Of a stretch of DNA of 64,000 nucleotides, positions 40,767-49,981 are shown piece after piece. Within the stretch, counting starts at the first letter, position 1, and the number at the start of each line of letters is the position of its first letter. The stretch is taken from the NCBI RefSeq assembly GCF_002896965.1, contig NZ_LYMM01000040.1, positions 1 through 64,000 on the forward strand, written 5' to 3'. Under the pieces are notes generated by a model. The model worked only from the letters and a program-made list of their open reading frames with translations. It did no database searches and was not told the DNA's origin. Both the position numbers and the translations under genes were made by a program. This DNA is from Novosphingobium guangzhouense (GTDB taxonomy: Bacteria; Pseudomonadota; Alphaproteobacteria; Sphingomonadales; Sphingomonadaceae).

Positions 40767-41519
40767 ATGACCTCGATGAAGACCCTGATGCTCGGCCTTT
40801 CGGCTGCTGCACTGACGATCGGCGGCGTGGCCTGCGCCCAGGCCCCTGCGAACAACGCCGCTGCTGCCCAGAAGCCGCGCATGGAGCGTCCGAAGATGGA
40901 CGCCGATGGCGACGGCGTGATCACCCGCGCCGAAGCGCAGGCCCGCGCCACGCAGCTGTTCGCGAAGCTGGATGTCAACAAGGACGGCAAGCTCGACAAG
41001 GCCGACCGCGAACTGATGCACCAGCAGATGCGCGAAAAGATGTTCGCAAAGCTCGACACCAATGGCGACGGTTCGATCTCCAAGGCCGAATTCATGGCCG
41101 ATCGCGGTCCTGATGGACGTGGCCCTGATGGACGTGGCCCTGATGGACGCGGTCCTGATGGCCCCGGTGCTGACAGCATGGACGGCCCGCCGCCGCCCCC
41201 TCCCGGCGGTGAGCATGACGGCATGCGCGGCGGCGAACATCGCGGCAAGATGGGCCGCGGCGGCCATCACCGTGGTCCCGGCCACTTCGGCGGCCCGCGT
41301 GGCGGCATGATGATGGAAAAGCAGGCCGACACCAACAACGACGGTGCCGTCTCGCAAGCCGAATTCGTCGCGGCCGCTCTCAAGCGCTTCGATGCGCAGG
41401 ACGCCAACCACGACGGCAAGGTGACCAAGGAAGAACGCCAGGCCGCGCGCAAGGCCCACATGGAAGAGCGCAAGGCCCGCTGGGAAACCAAGAAGGCTGA
41501 CAAGAAGGCCGCAAACTGA
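40767..41519 (+). CDS. Periplasmic EF-hand protein with five calcium-binding loops
   Basis: 250 residues with a Sec signal peptide (KTLMLGLSAAALTIGGVACA). Five canonical loops: DADGDGVITRAE, DVNKDGKLDKAD, DTNGDGSISKAE, DTNNDGAVSQAE and DANHDGKVTKEE. Between the third and fourth is a flexible GPDGR repeat and a His/Gly/Pro-rich stretch that could bind transition metals. The C-terminus is Lys/Ala-rich. Directly upstream of a response regulator and sensor kinase, so it may be a calcium or metal buffer controlled by, or signalling to, that system. Confidence 0.85.
   Translation: MTSMKTLMLGLSAAALTIGGVACAQAPANNAAAAQKPRMERPKMDADGDGVITRAEAQARATQLFAKLDVNKDGKLDKADRELMHQQMREKMFAKLDTNGDGSISKAEFMADRGPDGRGPDGRGPDGRGPDGPGADSMDGPPPPPPGGEHDGMRGGEHRGKMGRGGHHRGPGHFGGPRGGMMMEKQADTNNDGAVSQAEFVAAALKRFDAQDANHDGKVTKEERQAARKAHMEERKARWETKKADKKAAN
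41106..41165. repeat. 15-bp tandem repeat, four copies, in the EF-hand gene
   Basis: GGTCCTGATGGACGT and three near-copies in tandem, encoding GPDGR three times and then GPDGP. The unit is a multiple of three, so copy changes keep the frame. Length polymorphism between strains is expected. Confidence 0.88.
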
Positions 41520-41539
41520 CAGGAAGGCGCGGTAACGCC

Positions 41540-42307
41540 ATGGATCTTGAGATGAACGATACCGCGCTGACTCCTTCTCCGGCCCCGTCACCGGCCAGGC
41601 TCCTGCTGGTCGACGACGAAGCATCCTTGCGCGAACCCCTGGGCGACTACCTGTCGCGGCAGGGGTTCGCCGTCGTCCAGGCATCGAGCGCGGCCGAGGC
41701 CCGCTCGCGCCTGCGGGACGCCAAATTCGACCTCGTCCTGCTCGACATCATGATGCCGGGTGAGGACGGGCTGTCGCTCTGCCGCCATCTGGTGGAGGCG
41801 CAGGACGTGCCGGTGATCTTCCTCACCGCGCGCGGAGAGGCGACCGACCGCATCGTCGGGCTGGAAATCGGCGCGGACGACTATGTGGTGAAGCCGTTCG
41901 AACCGCGCGAACTGGTCGCCCGCGTGCGCAGCGTGCTGCGCCGCGCCTCGCGCGCGGCCCCTGCGGCGGTGGAGAACGAGGCGTTCGAGTTCGAGGGCTG
42001 GCGGCTCGATCCGCTCAAGCGGCGGCTGATCGATGCCGAAGGCGCGGTCGTCGCCATTTCCTCGGTAGAGTTCCGGCTGCTGATGGCCTTCCTCGAACAC
42101 CCCCGGCAGGTGCTCAACCGCGACCGCCTGCTCGACATGGTGCAGGGCCGCGAGGCGCACCTGTTCGACCGTGCGGTGGACAATCAGGTCAGCCGCCTGC
42201 GCCGCAAGATCGAACAGGACAGCCGCAATGCCCAGCTGATCCAGACCGTCTGGGGCGGCGGCTACATGCTGGCCGCGGACGTGCGCCGCGTACCGATAGA
42301 GGACTGA
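41540..42307 (+). CDS. OmpR-family response regulator
   Basis: 255 residues (251 if the ATG at 41552 is used). Receiver domain with acidic pocket LLVDDEAS, phosphoacceptor in DLVLLDIMMPGEDG (Asp near 65-69), Thr and Lys in FLTARGE and YVVKPFEPRE. C-terminal winged helix with VEFRLLMAFLEHPRQVLNRD and VDNQVSRLRRKIE. It lies 20 bases after the EF-hand gene and its last base is shared with the kinase start, so the three form one operon. Targets unknown; the hairpin region upstream of the EF-hand gene is a candidate. Confidence 0.93.
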   Translation: MDLEMNDTALTPSPAPSPARLLLVDDEASLREPLGDYLSRQGFAVVQASSAAEARSRLRDAKFDLVLLDIMMPGEDGLSLCRHLVEAQDVPVIFLTARGEATDRIVGLEIGADDYVVKPFEPRELVARVRSVLRRASRAAPAAVENEAFEFEGWRLDPLKRRLIDAEGAVVAISSVEFRLLMAFLEHPRQVLNRDRLLDMVQGREAHLFDRAVDNQVSRLRRKIEQDSRNAQLIQTVWGGGYMLAADVRRVPIED

Positions 42308-43758
42308 TGCACCTACCCATTCCTTCCGCGATCAGGCCCCGCAGCCTGATGGGCCAGATGCTGCTTGCCGTCGCTGCCGCATTGCTGCTGGTGCAGGGCA
42401 TCGGCGCCCTGCTCGTCTACCGCGCCCAGCGCGAAGGTTATGAAGCGGGCATGAGCAATGCCGTCGCCTTCAAGCTCATCGCCGAAACGCGCGGGCGCGG
42501 GGCGCTTGGCCGGATGCTGCGCGGAAGCGATCACGACCGCGATCGCGCGCCCTTCGGCGGCCCGCCGCTGCGTGGCTTCCCGCTGGAATTCAGCAACGGA
42601 TCGCCCGTTCGCGGTGGCGAAAAGCGCGATGCCGACATGGAAGAGCGGCTGCAGCACACGCTGGCGGAACAGGATTTTCCCGCATCCGAAATCGTCGTCA
42701 TTCACCGCACGGTCGGGCACGACAGCTTCGCGCGGTCCCATATCTATCGCCGTGCCGCAAAGGGCCGGCTGGAGGGGCCTGAAGTCGCCGACATGATCGA
42801 CGATCACCTGCTGGTGGTCGGCGTCAAGCAGCCGGGCAAGGCCAACTGGATGGTGGCGCGGGTGCGCAGTCCGCGTGCCTTCAACGTGATGATCCGGCCG
42901 CTAATCGTGCAGACGGTGATCATCTACCTCGTGCTGGTCGGCGCCGTCGCGCTGATCCTGCGGCGCATCACCCGCCCGCTCGCCGCGCTGACCCGGCGGG
43001 TGGAGCAGTTCGCCGTCGCCCCCGGCTCTGCGGGCCAGCTCGACCCCAGCGGGCCTGAAGACATGCAGCGACTGATCGTGGCCCACAACGCGATGGAAGC
43101 GCGCATCGTCGCGATGCTGGACGAAAAGGACGTGATGCTGGGCGCCATCGGGCACGACCTGAAGACCCCGCTTGCCGCCCTTCGCGTGCGCATCGAATCG
43201 GTGGAAGACGATACCGAACGCGCCCGCATGGCCGCCACGATCGAGGACATCGTGCGCACGCTGGACGACATCCTCTCGCTCGCCCGCGTCGGCCGCCCGA
43301 GCGACCCGCGCGAACGCACCGAACTGTCCGCCCTCGTCGCCTCGGTGGTCGAGGAATACGAGGACATGGGCGAGCCGGTGGACCTTGGCGACACCCAGCG
43401 CATCGTCCTTGAACTGCGCTCCACCTGGCTGCGGCGCGCGCTGCGCAACCTCATCGACAATGCGCTGCGCTATGGCGAGGGCGCACGGGTGGGGCTGGAA
43501 AAGGAAGGCGATCGCGCCGTCATCCGCATCGAAGACGACGGCCCCGGCATCCCCGACGATGAGATCGAGGCGATGACCAACCCCTTCGTGCGCGGCGATC
43601 CGTCCCGCAACAAGGCCACGGGCGGCGCGGGTCTTGGCCTTGCGCTGGCACGCGCCATCGCCGACCAGCACGGCGGCGCGCTAGTACTGGCCAACCGGGT
43701 TTCCGCCGACGGCAAGGTTGCGGGCCTGACGGTAAGGCTGGAACTGCCGCTGGGCTGA
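42307..43758 (+). CDS. Sensor histidine kinase
   Basis: 483 residues with membrane helices at about 18-40 and 200-220, flanking a periplasmic domain of about 160 residues that includes a charged RGSDHDRDRAPF patch. HAMP linker, H-box GHDLKTPLAALR (His near 281), N-box LRNLIDNALRYG, G1 DDGPGIPDDE and G2 GGAGLGLALA. It autophosphorylates and passes phosphate to the adjacent regulator. The signal is unknown; metal or calcium is suggested by the EF-hand partner. Confidence 0.93.
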   Translation: MHLPIPSAIRPRSLMGQMLLAVAAALLLVQGIGALLVYRAQREGYEAGMSNAVAFKLIAETRGRGALGRMLRGSDHDRDRAPFGGPPLRGFPLEFSNGSPVRGGEKRDADMEERLQHTLAEQDFPASEIVVIHRTVGHDSFARSHIYRRAAKGRLEGPEVADMIDDHLLVVGVKQPGKANWMVARVRSPRAFNVMIRPLIVQTVIIYLVLVGAVALILRRITRPLAALTRRVEQFAVAPGSAGQLDPSGPEDMQRLIVAHNAMEARIVAMLDEKDVMLGAIGHDLKTPLAALRVRIESVEDDTERARMAATIEDIVRTLDDILSLARVGRPSDPRERTELSALVASVVEEYEDMGEPVDLGDTQRIVLELRSTWLRRALRNLIDNALRYGEGARVGLEKEGDRAVIRIEDDGPGIPDDEIEAMTNPFVRGDPSRNKATGGAGLGLALARAIADQHGGALVLANRVSADGKVAGLTVRLELPLG

Positions 43759-43775
43759 TTCCCAACGATCTGCCC

Positions 43776-46358
43776 CTAACGCAGCGTCGCGAATTCGGCG
43801 TCGATCTGCGTGCCCATCATGTCGTCCAGCAGCCCGCAGTTGCGCACCCGCTCCACCGCGCGATCCAGTTCCAGCGCGCCGGGGGTGTCGGCAAAGGCAG
43901 GCCCGAAATCGCGCGCGATGCGGTCTGCCCATGAGACGGAGCAGAACCGGCCCAGCATCTGCGGCAGTCTTGTCGAGACCGCCTGCCCGTCCGCACCGCC
44001 AAGCAGCGCCGCAACATGGGCAAGCGCCCAGCCATAGCCATATTCGCGGCTTGAACTGCGCGCCATGATGCCGTCCAGCAGATCGCGCCGTTCCGTCTCG
44101 CGCAGGCGCGGGTCGTCAAGCACGAGCAGCCATGCGGCAACTTGCGCAAAGCCCGTCCGCGCCACCGCGCCCAGCGCTGCGGGGCGGAACACCGGGTCTT
44201 CCGAAGCCAGCGCCGCATCCAGCAGCGACCGGACCGCCGCAGTATCCCGGTCATAGAGGTAGAGGTCGAAGGCATGGTCGAACCACGCCGGGTCCAGCGC
44301 GCCGTGCTGCCCTCCCAGATAAGCCACGGCCGCTGCATCCAGCTGGCGACGCAGCTTGCGCCCGGTTCCCGTGCCGACCAGCGCGTTGACCACCTGCACC
44401 CGCCGCTGCGCGCGCGCCGCCGCCTCCTGCGCATAGACGCCCGCGCGCGGATCGAAGCCATAGGTTTTCAGAAGCGGCCCATAGAGCTTTTCGCGCAGCA
44501 GCCGGAAGCCCCGCCGTCCTTGCGCCCCCACGATGTTCTCGCGCACCAGTTTCGACAGCGCCTTGTCGGCGGCATCGGCGGCGTGGGGATCGGCATGGTG
44601 GATCAGCTTGCGCTCCAGCCGGGCCATCTCGCCGATCGTGCCGCGCCCTGCCCGGATCGAGGCCCAGAGCGAATCGACCAGCGCCAGCGCCTCTCCGCCC
44701 GGCAGCCGGTCGGCACCGGCGATCAGTTCCTGCCAGTGGCCTGCGGTCAGTTCGAAACGGTAATAGCCGGTTCCGCCCGCATTGGGGAACACCGGCCCCT
44801 TGCCCGGCACCGTGAAACTTTGCGTGCGCTGGTCCATGATGAAGCAGCGGCGTGTCGCCTCTCGCCGCAGGCACAGCGGGATAGTCCAGCGCATGTCGGG
44901 CGGGGCGACGCCTGCCGTGGTGTAGCGCAGCTGCGTCACCGTTACCCGGTCGCCATCGCGCCGCATGGCCAGCAGCGGCACGCCCTGCTGCTCCACGAAG
45001 CTTCGCATCGCGGGAACCAGCCGGGGATCGCCCGCGACTTGCGCCAGCGCCGCGAAGAAATCGTCGCTGGTGGCGCTGCCGCCGGCATGGGCCGCGATGT
45101 AGCGGCGTACGCCTTCCCGGAACCGATCCTCGCCCAGCCATGCCGCGACCATGCCCACCACATGCCCGCCCTTGCCATATGTGATCGCATCGAAGGCCGT
45201 GTCGATCCGGCGACTGTCCGTGATCGGCTGGCGGACGGGGCGCCCGGCCAGCAGCGCGTCGGTTTCCATCGCCTCGAAACCCGTCCCCAGCGCATCGCCC
45301 GCAATGCCAAGGTCGGGACGCCAGGCGTCGCCGATACGATAGCCGATCCAGTTGGCGAAGCTTTCGTTCAGCCACAGATCGTCCCACCACGCCGGAGTAA
45401 CGAGATTGCCGAACCAGTGGTGCCCCAGTTCATGCGCCACGGTCATGCCGAAGGCGCGCTGGCGGCTTACCGGCGCCTCTGCGTCCATCACCAGCAGATC
45501 GTCGCGATAGAGCGCCGCCCCCGCGTTCTCCATCGCGCCGGGCAGCAGCGGGCTGGTCACCTGATCCAGCTTGGGAAAGGGAAAGGGCGTGCCGAAGTAG
45601 TCTTCCAGCAGCGCGGTGATGCGGCGGGTGCCGTCGAGCGCGAAGGCCATCCGGTCCGCGTTCTGTCGGGTGGAGACGATCCGCACCGGCAAGGCCCCCA
45701 GCTCTCCCGACACCGAAACAAAAGGGCCGACCATGATCGCGACAAGGTACGTCGGCAGCGGCGGGGTGGGCGCGAAGCGGTGGACCGCCAGCCCGTTCTC
45801 GATCATCGGCGGCCCGGTTTCGGGCACATTGCCGATTGCGGTCAGCCCTTCCGGTGTGTGCAGGGTCAGCGTGAAGGGCGTCTTGAAGCCGGGCTGGTCG
45901 AAGCCGGGGAACACCGCGCGCGCATCGATCGCCTCGAAGTGCGACCATCCATGCCATGCGCCCTCCACTTGCGCGCGGAACAGCCCTGCGGGACCATCGG
46001 CAAAGGGCGCATCGTAATCGAAAGCCAGCGTCACCGGCCCGGCGGGCAGCGTCTCGGCAAAGCCCACGCGCGCCACGCCGACAGGATCAAGCTGCTCCCA
46101 GCGCCCTTCCAGCAGCCGCCCCGCCGCCAGCGCGGTCACGCGCGACACGGCAAGCCCGCGCCCGTGCAGCACGATGGAGGATGCCCCCTGCGCCAGCGCC
46201 ACGTCGATCTCTACATGGCCGGAAAAGCGTGGGTTCGAAGGATCGACGGTCAGGTCCAGCCGATAGGCCACGGGCCTGACCGTATCGTCCAGCCGCCCGT
46301 TCGGAACCGGCTGCGCCTGCGCAATGCCGATTGCGCAGGCGAACATCAGGGCCATCAT
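43776..46358 (-). CDS. M1 family zinc aminopeptidase, exported
   Basis: About 860 residues from MMALMFACAIGIAQA, a short signal-like N-terminus; a non-ATG start slightly upstream would give a better signal peptide. The gluzincin site is HELGHHWFGNL (near 307) with the third ligand in WLNESFANW, and the exopeptidase motif GAMENAG near 273. The C-terminal part is an ERAP1-like helical domain. It should trim N-terminal residues from peptides in the periplasm. Convergent with the kinase gene, 17 bases apart. Confidence 0.9.
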   Translation of the reverse strand: MMALMFACAIGIAQAQPVPNGRLDDTVRPVAYRLDLTVDPSNPRFSGHVEIDVALAQGASSIVLHGRGLAVSRVTALAAGRLLEGRWEQLDPVGVARVGFAETLPAGPVTLAFDYDAPFADGPAGLFRAQVEGAWHGWSHFEAIDARAVFPGFDQPGFKTPFTLTLHTPEGLTAIGNVPETGPPMIENGLAVHRFAPTPPLPTYLVAIMVGPFVSVSGELGALPVRIVSTRQNADRMAFALDGTRRITALLEDYFGTPFPFPKLDQVTSPLLPGAMENAGAALYRDDLLVMDAEAPVSRQRAFGMTVAHELGHHWFGNLVTPAWWDDLWLNESFANWIGYRIGDAWRPDLGIAGDALGTGFEAMETDALLAGRPVRQPITDSRRIDTAFDAITYGKGGHVVGMVAAWLGEDRFREGVRRYIAAHAGGSATSDDFFAALAQVAGDPRLVPAMRSFVEQQGVPLLAMRRDGDRVTVTQLRYTTAGVAPPDMRWTIPLCLRREATRRCFIMDQRTQSFTVPGKGPVFPNAGGTGYYRFELTAGHWQELIAGADRLPGGEALALVDSLWASIRAGRGTIGEMARLERKLIHHADPHAADAADKALSKLVRENIVGAQGRRGFRLLREKLYGPLLKTYGFDPRAGVYAQEAAARAQRRVQVVNALVGTGTGRKLRRQLDAAAVAYLGGQHGALDPAWFDHAFDLYLYDRDTAAVRSLLDAALASEDPVFRPAALGAVARTGFAQVAAWLLVLDDPRLRETERRDLLDGIMARSSSREYGYGWALAHVAALLGGADGQAVSTRLPQMLGRFCSVSWADRIARDFGPAFADTPGALELDRAVERVRNCGLLDDMMGTQIDAEFATLR

Positions 46359-46429
46359 TATCCCAGGCACCCGCCCGCACAGGAACTGCCTGCCGTTCAG
46401 GATCAGCTTAGGGACAAGGCCCCTTCGCA

Positions 46430-48028
46430 CTAGCGCATCAACCCTCCGATAAGATTGCGCGCGAACCTGCCAAGGCCGGGAATGCCGATCGCCTTGCCCA
46501 GCGTATCGGCCACCGTGCCTGCCGCAGCGCTGGCGGCCGAAGCCTTGGGACTGGCGCGGCTCTTCTTGCCCTGCATGGTCTGGGCAAGGATTGATCCGGC
46601 GCTGGCGGCGGCGGCCCCGGCGGCGGCCTTGGCCACCTTGCCGCCGATGCCGTCCCACAGGCCGGGGCTCTTGCGTTCCTGCTTTGCCACTTCCTCGCGG
46701 CCCTTTTCCTCAACCTCCTGAGCGGTGGCGGCCGCATCGGCGGCCTTGGCGGCCAGCACTTCCTCTGCACTCTCGCGGTCGACGCGGGTGTCGTACTTGC
46801 CGTCGAACGGACTGATCGACTGGACGATCGCGCGTTCCTTCGCGGTGATCGGCCCCAGCCGCGATCGCGGCGGCGCCACCAGCGTGCGCTGCACCACCGA
46901 AGGCGCGCCGTCATCGTCCAGCGTGGAAACCAGCGCTTCACCCACCTTCAGTTCGGTGATCGCGGTTTCCACGTCCAGCGCGGGATTGATGCGGAAGGTT
47001 TCGGCCGCCGCCTTGATCGCGCGCTTGTCACGCGGGGTAAAAGCCCGCAGCGCATGCTGGACGCGGTTGCCCAGCTGCCCGGCGATCTCCTCAGGGATAT
47101 CGATCGGGTTCTGCGTGACGAAATAGACGCCCACACCCTTCGAACGGACAAGCCGGACCACCTGCTCCACCTTGTCCTGCAGCGCCTTGGGCGCATCGTC
47201 GAACAGCAGGTGCGCCTCATCGAAGAAGAAGACGAGGCAAGGCTTTTCGGGATCGCCCACTTCGGGCAGCACCTCGAACAGTTCGGACAGCAGCCAGAGC
47301 AGGAAGGTGGCGTAAAGCTTGGGGCTGCGCATCAGCCTGTCGGCGGCCAGCACGTTGATGTAGCCGCGCCCCTGATCGTCGCACTTGATGAAATCCGCAA
47401 TTTCCAGCGCAGGCTCACCGAAGAACTGCGCCGCCCCCTGGCTCTCCAGCGCAAGGAGCTGGCGCTGGATGGTGCCAACCGTCGCCCTGGAGACATTGCC
47501 GTACTTGAGCGCCAGTTGAGTGCCGTTCTGTCCCACATAGGCCAGCATCGACTGCAAATCCTCAAGGTCGAGCAGCAGCAGCCCTTCGTCGTCGGCAAGG
47601 CGGAACACGATGTTGAGCACGCCCTCCTGCGTCTCGTTCAGATCCATCAGCCGGGCCAGCAGAAGCGGTCCCATTTCCGAGATCGTGGTGCGCACGGGAT
47701 GGCCCTGCTCACCGTAGATGTCCCAGAAAACCGCCGGGTTATCGGCATAGGCATAGTCGGCAATGCCGATTTCCTTCGCCCGCGATTCCAGGATTGCAGC
47801 GTTCTTGAACTGAGGGCTTCCGGCCATGCAGACGCCCGAGAGGTCGCCCTTCACGTCGGCCATGAACACCGGCACCCCGGCGGCAGAGAACTGCTCCGCG
47901 ATGGTCTGCAACGTCACGGTCTTGCCGGTCCCCGTCGCGCCCGCGATCAGGCCATGGCGGTTGGCCCGGCCCAGCCGCAGCACCTGCCGCTCGCCATCGG
48001 CGCCAAGCCCAAGGAAAATCTCGCTCAT
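46430..48028 (-). CDS. HerA/DUF853-type ATPase (YjgR-like)
   Basis: 532 residues. Walker A GATGTGKT (about 30-37), Walker [14 protein letters not shown] (near 255) and a glutamine-containing sensor [12 protein letters not shown]. The C-terminal quarter is Ala/Lys-rich and low in complexity. This family of HerA-related ATPases is widespread and its role is poorly known; DNA translocation is inferred from the fold. It is upstream of the M1 gene on the same strand and divergent from the pabBC gene. Confidence 0.88.
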   Translation of the reverse strand: MSEIFLGLGADGERQVLRLGRANRHGLIAGATGTGKTVTLQTIAEQFSAAGVPVFMADVKGDLSGVCMAGSPQFKNAAILESRAKEIGIADYAYADNPAVFWDIYGEQGHPVRTTISEMGPLLLARLMDLNETQEGVLNIVFRLADDEGLLLLDLEDLQSMLAYVGQNGTQLALKYGNVSRATVGTIQRQLLALESQGAAQFFGEPALEIADFIKCDDQGRGYINVLAADRLMRSPKLYATFLLWLLSELFEVLPEVGDPEKPCLVFFFDEAHLLFDDAPKALQDKVEQVVRLVRSKGVGVYFVTQNPIDIPEEIAGQLGNRVQHALRAFTPRDKRAIKAAAETFRINPALDVETAITELKVGEALVSTLDDDGAPSVVQRTLVAPPRSRLGPITAKERAIVQSISPFDGKYDTRVDRESAEEVLAAKAADAAATAQEVEEKGREEVAKQERKSPGLWDGIGGKVAKAAAGAAAASAGSILAQTMQGKKSRASPKASAASAAAGTVADTLGKAIGIPGLGRFARNLIGGLMR

Positions 48029-48169
48029 TTACGTGGTCTCCAAGCCCTGTCGCCACATCGGTATAGCGGGGGTGTAGCGTGGCAGGCGGTGCTGCGGAAG
48101 GGCCATCCCCAGGCCGTGCGACCGGGGTGGGCAGACGCGCAAACTCCCGCTAAAGGCCCGCGCAATCCC

Positions 48170-49981
48170 ATGACCGAACCATTCGTCCTTCTCGATGACG
48201 CCCGCAGCGAAGGCGCCGCCGACGCCCGGCTCTATCGCACACCGCGCGAAACCGTGGTGGCGATGCGCGGCGAGGACGTGCGGCCCGCGCTGGAGCGCCT
48301 GCAGGTGCTCTCGCGGCAAGGGCTGCATCTCGCCGGCTACCTGACATACGAGGCCGGGCTGGCGCTGGAGCCGCGCCTTGTCCCGCGTCTTTCCGGACGC
48401 TTTGCCGCAACTGGGGCCCCGCTGCTCTGGTTCGGCGCATTCGAGGGGTACGAGACACTCTCTCCCACCCAGGTTCCGCTATGGCTTGCCGGCCGCTCAG
48501 GCGCGGACCGTCCCACGATCGGCCCACTGGAACCGCAGGTAGACCTTGGCGGCTACGAGCACGCCTTCGCCGCCATCCACGGCGCGATCGAGGCGGGCGA
48601 TATCTATCAGGCCAATCTTACCATGCCGCTGGTCGGCCCGTGGAGCGGCGATCCGCAGGCGCTTTATGCGGCGCTGCGTCCCCGCGCTGCGGCGGGATAC
48701 GGGGCAGTGATCCACGACGGCGCGCGCTGGCATCTCAGCTTTTCCCCGGAACTGTTCTTCACGCTTTCGGACCACGAGGTCACGGTACGCCCGATGAAGG
48801 GCACCCGCCCGCGCGGCCGTGACGCGGTGGAAGACGCCGCCCTTGCCGCCGAACTTTCCGCAAGCGCCAAGGATCGCGCCGAAAACCTGATGATCCTTGA
48901 CCTGATGCGCAACGACCTGTCGCGCGTCGCCGAAGCGGGCAGCGTGCGGGTGGAAAACCCTTTCGCGATCGAAAGTTATCCAACCGTCCACCAGATGGTA
49001 TCGACGGTGCGCGCCACCCTGCCGCCGGAGCGCGATTCATTCGACCTGTTGCGCGCGCTGTTTCCCTGCGGCTCGATCACCGGAGCGCCCAAGATCCGCG
49101 CGATGGAGCTGATCGCCGAGGTCGAACACAGCCCGCGCGGACTCTACTGCGGCTCCATCGGTTATATCGAACCCTCTGGCGATGCGGCTTTCAATGTGGC
49201 AATCCGCACTCTGCGTCTCGACCGTGACGGTCGCGCTGTCCTAGGGGTCGGGTCCGCCGTGGTCGCGGATTCGCAAGCGCTTCCCGAATGGCGGGAATGC
49301 CTGATCAAAGGGGGTTTCGTGCGAGAGTCGCAAGTGCAGGTAGCCGGGGAAGTCTTGTCTCCTGCAAACTTCGATCTGATCGAGACGATGCGTTTCACGC
49401 CCGAAGACGGCATCGCACTGCTCGAACTGCATCTCGAACGCATTGCCGCAAGCGCTGTGGCGCTGGGCTTCGGGTTCGATCGGCATGCGGTGCGCAACGC
49501 CATTCAGGCCCTGTGCTTCGAGGCTGACGCCGCATCGAAGCTGCGTCTGGTGGTCGGCCGTTCCGGCGCGTTCTCACTGGAACTCAGCGCATTGCCCGCG
49601 CCTCTCACCGAACCGGCCACGGTCGCGGTGCTGCGCCTGCCGGTGGATAGCGGCGACTGGCGCCTTGCGCACAAGACCACCGACCGCGCCTTCTACGACA
49701 AGGGCCTTGAAGTGGCCCATGCCAACGGTGCGGACGAAGCGATCCTGCTGCGCGACGATGGGCTTGTCACCGAAGGCTGCTTCACCAACCTGTTCGTGGA
49801 GCAGGGCGGCACGCTGCTGACCCCGCGCGCACGCCTTGGCCTGCTGCCCGGTGTGCTGCGCCGGTCGCTGATCGATAGCGGCCGCGCGGTGGAAGCGGAC
49901 CTGACGCTCGATGATCTTGCGGGCGGGTTCCTCATCGGCAACGCCCTGCGCGGCCTGATCCCGGCACGGCTGCTCGACTGA
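48170..49981 (+). CDS. pabB: PabB-PabC fusion: aminodeoxychorismate synthase component I plus 4-amino-4-deoxychorismate lyase
   Basis: 603 residues. Residues about 1-395 are a chorismate-binding PabB domain (IYQANLTMPL, RPMKGTRPRG, ENLMILDLMRNDLSRV, GSITGAPKIRAMELI). Residues about 400-603 are a class IV PLP transaminase fold like PabC (FDLIETMRF, HLERIAASA, VTEGCFTNLF). The two act in sequence to make p-aminobenzoate for folate, so fusion channels the intermediate. The glutaminase PabA is not adjacent. The stop overlaps the aminotransferase start (TGATG). Confidence 0.93.
   Translation: MTEPFVLLDDARSEGAADARLYRTPRETVVAMRGEDVRPALERLQVLSRQGLHLAGYLTYEAGLALEPRLVPRLSGRFAATGAPLLWFGAFEGYETLSPTQVPLWLAGRSGADRPTIGPLEPQVDLGGYEHAFAAIHGAIEAGDIYQANLTMPLVGPWSGDPQALYAALRPRAAAGYGAVIHDGARWHLSFSPELFFTLSDHEVTVRPMKGTRPRGRDAVEDAALAAELSASAKDRAENLMILDLMRNDLSRVAEAGSVRVENPFAIESYPTVHQMVSTVRATLPPERDSFDLLRALFPCGSITGAPKIRAMELIAEVEHSPRGLYCGSIGYIEPSGDAAFNVAIRTLRLDRDGRAVLGVGSAVVADSQALPEWRECLIKGGFVRESQVQVAGEVLSPANFDLIETMRFTPEDGIALLELHLERIAASAVALGFGFDRHAVRNAIQALCFEADAASKLRLVVGRSGAFSLELSALPAPLTEPATVAVLRLPVDSGDWRLAHKTTDRAFYDKGLEVAHANGADEAILLRDDGLVTEGCFTNLFVEQGGTLLTPRARLGLLPGVLRRSLIDSGRAVEADLTLDDLAGGFLIGNALRGLIPARLLD

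Noticed and set aside
47054..48169. Rightward extension upstream of pabBC overlapping the HerA-like gene
   Set aside because: The HerA-like ATPase is encoded on the other strand there; PabB homology starts only at 48170.
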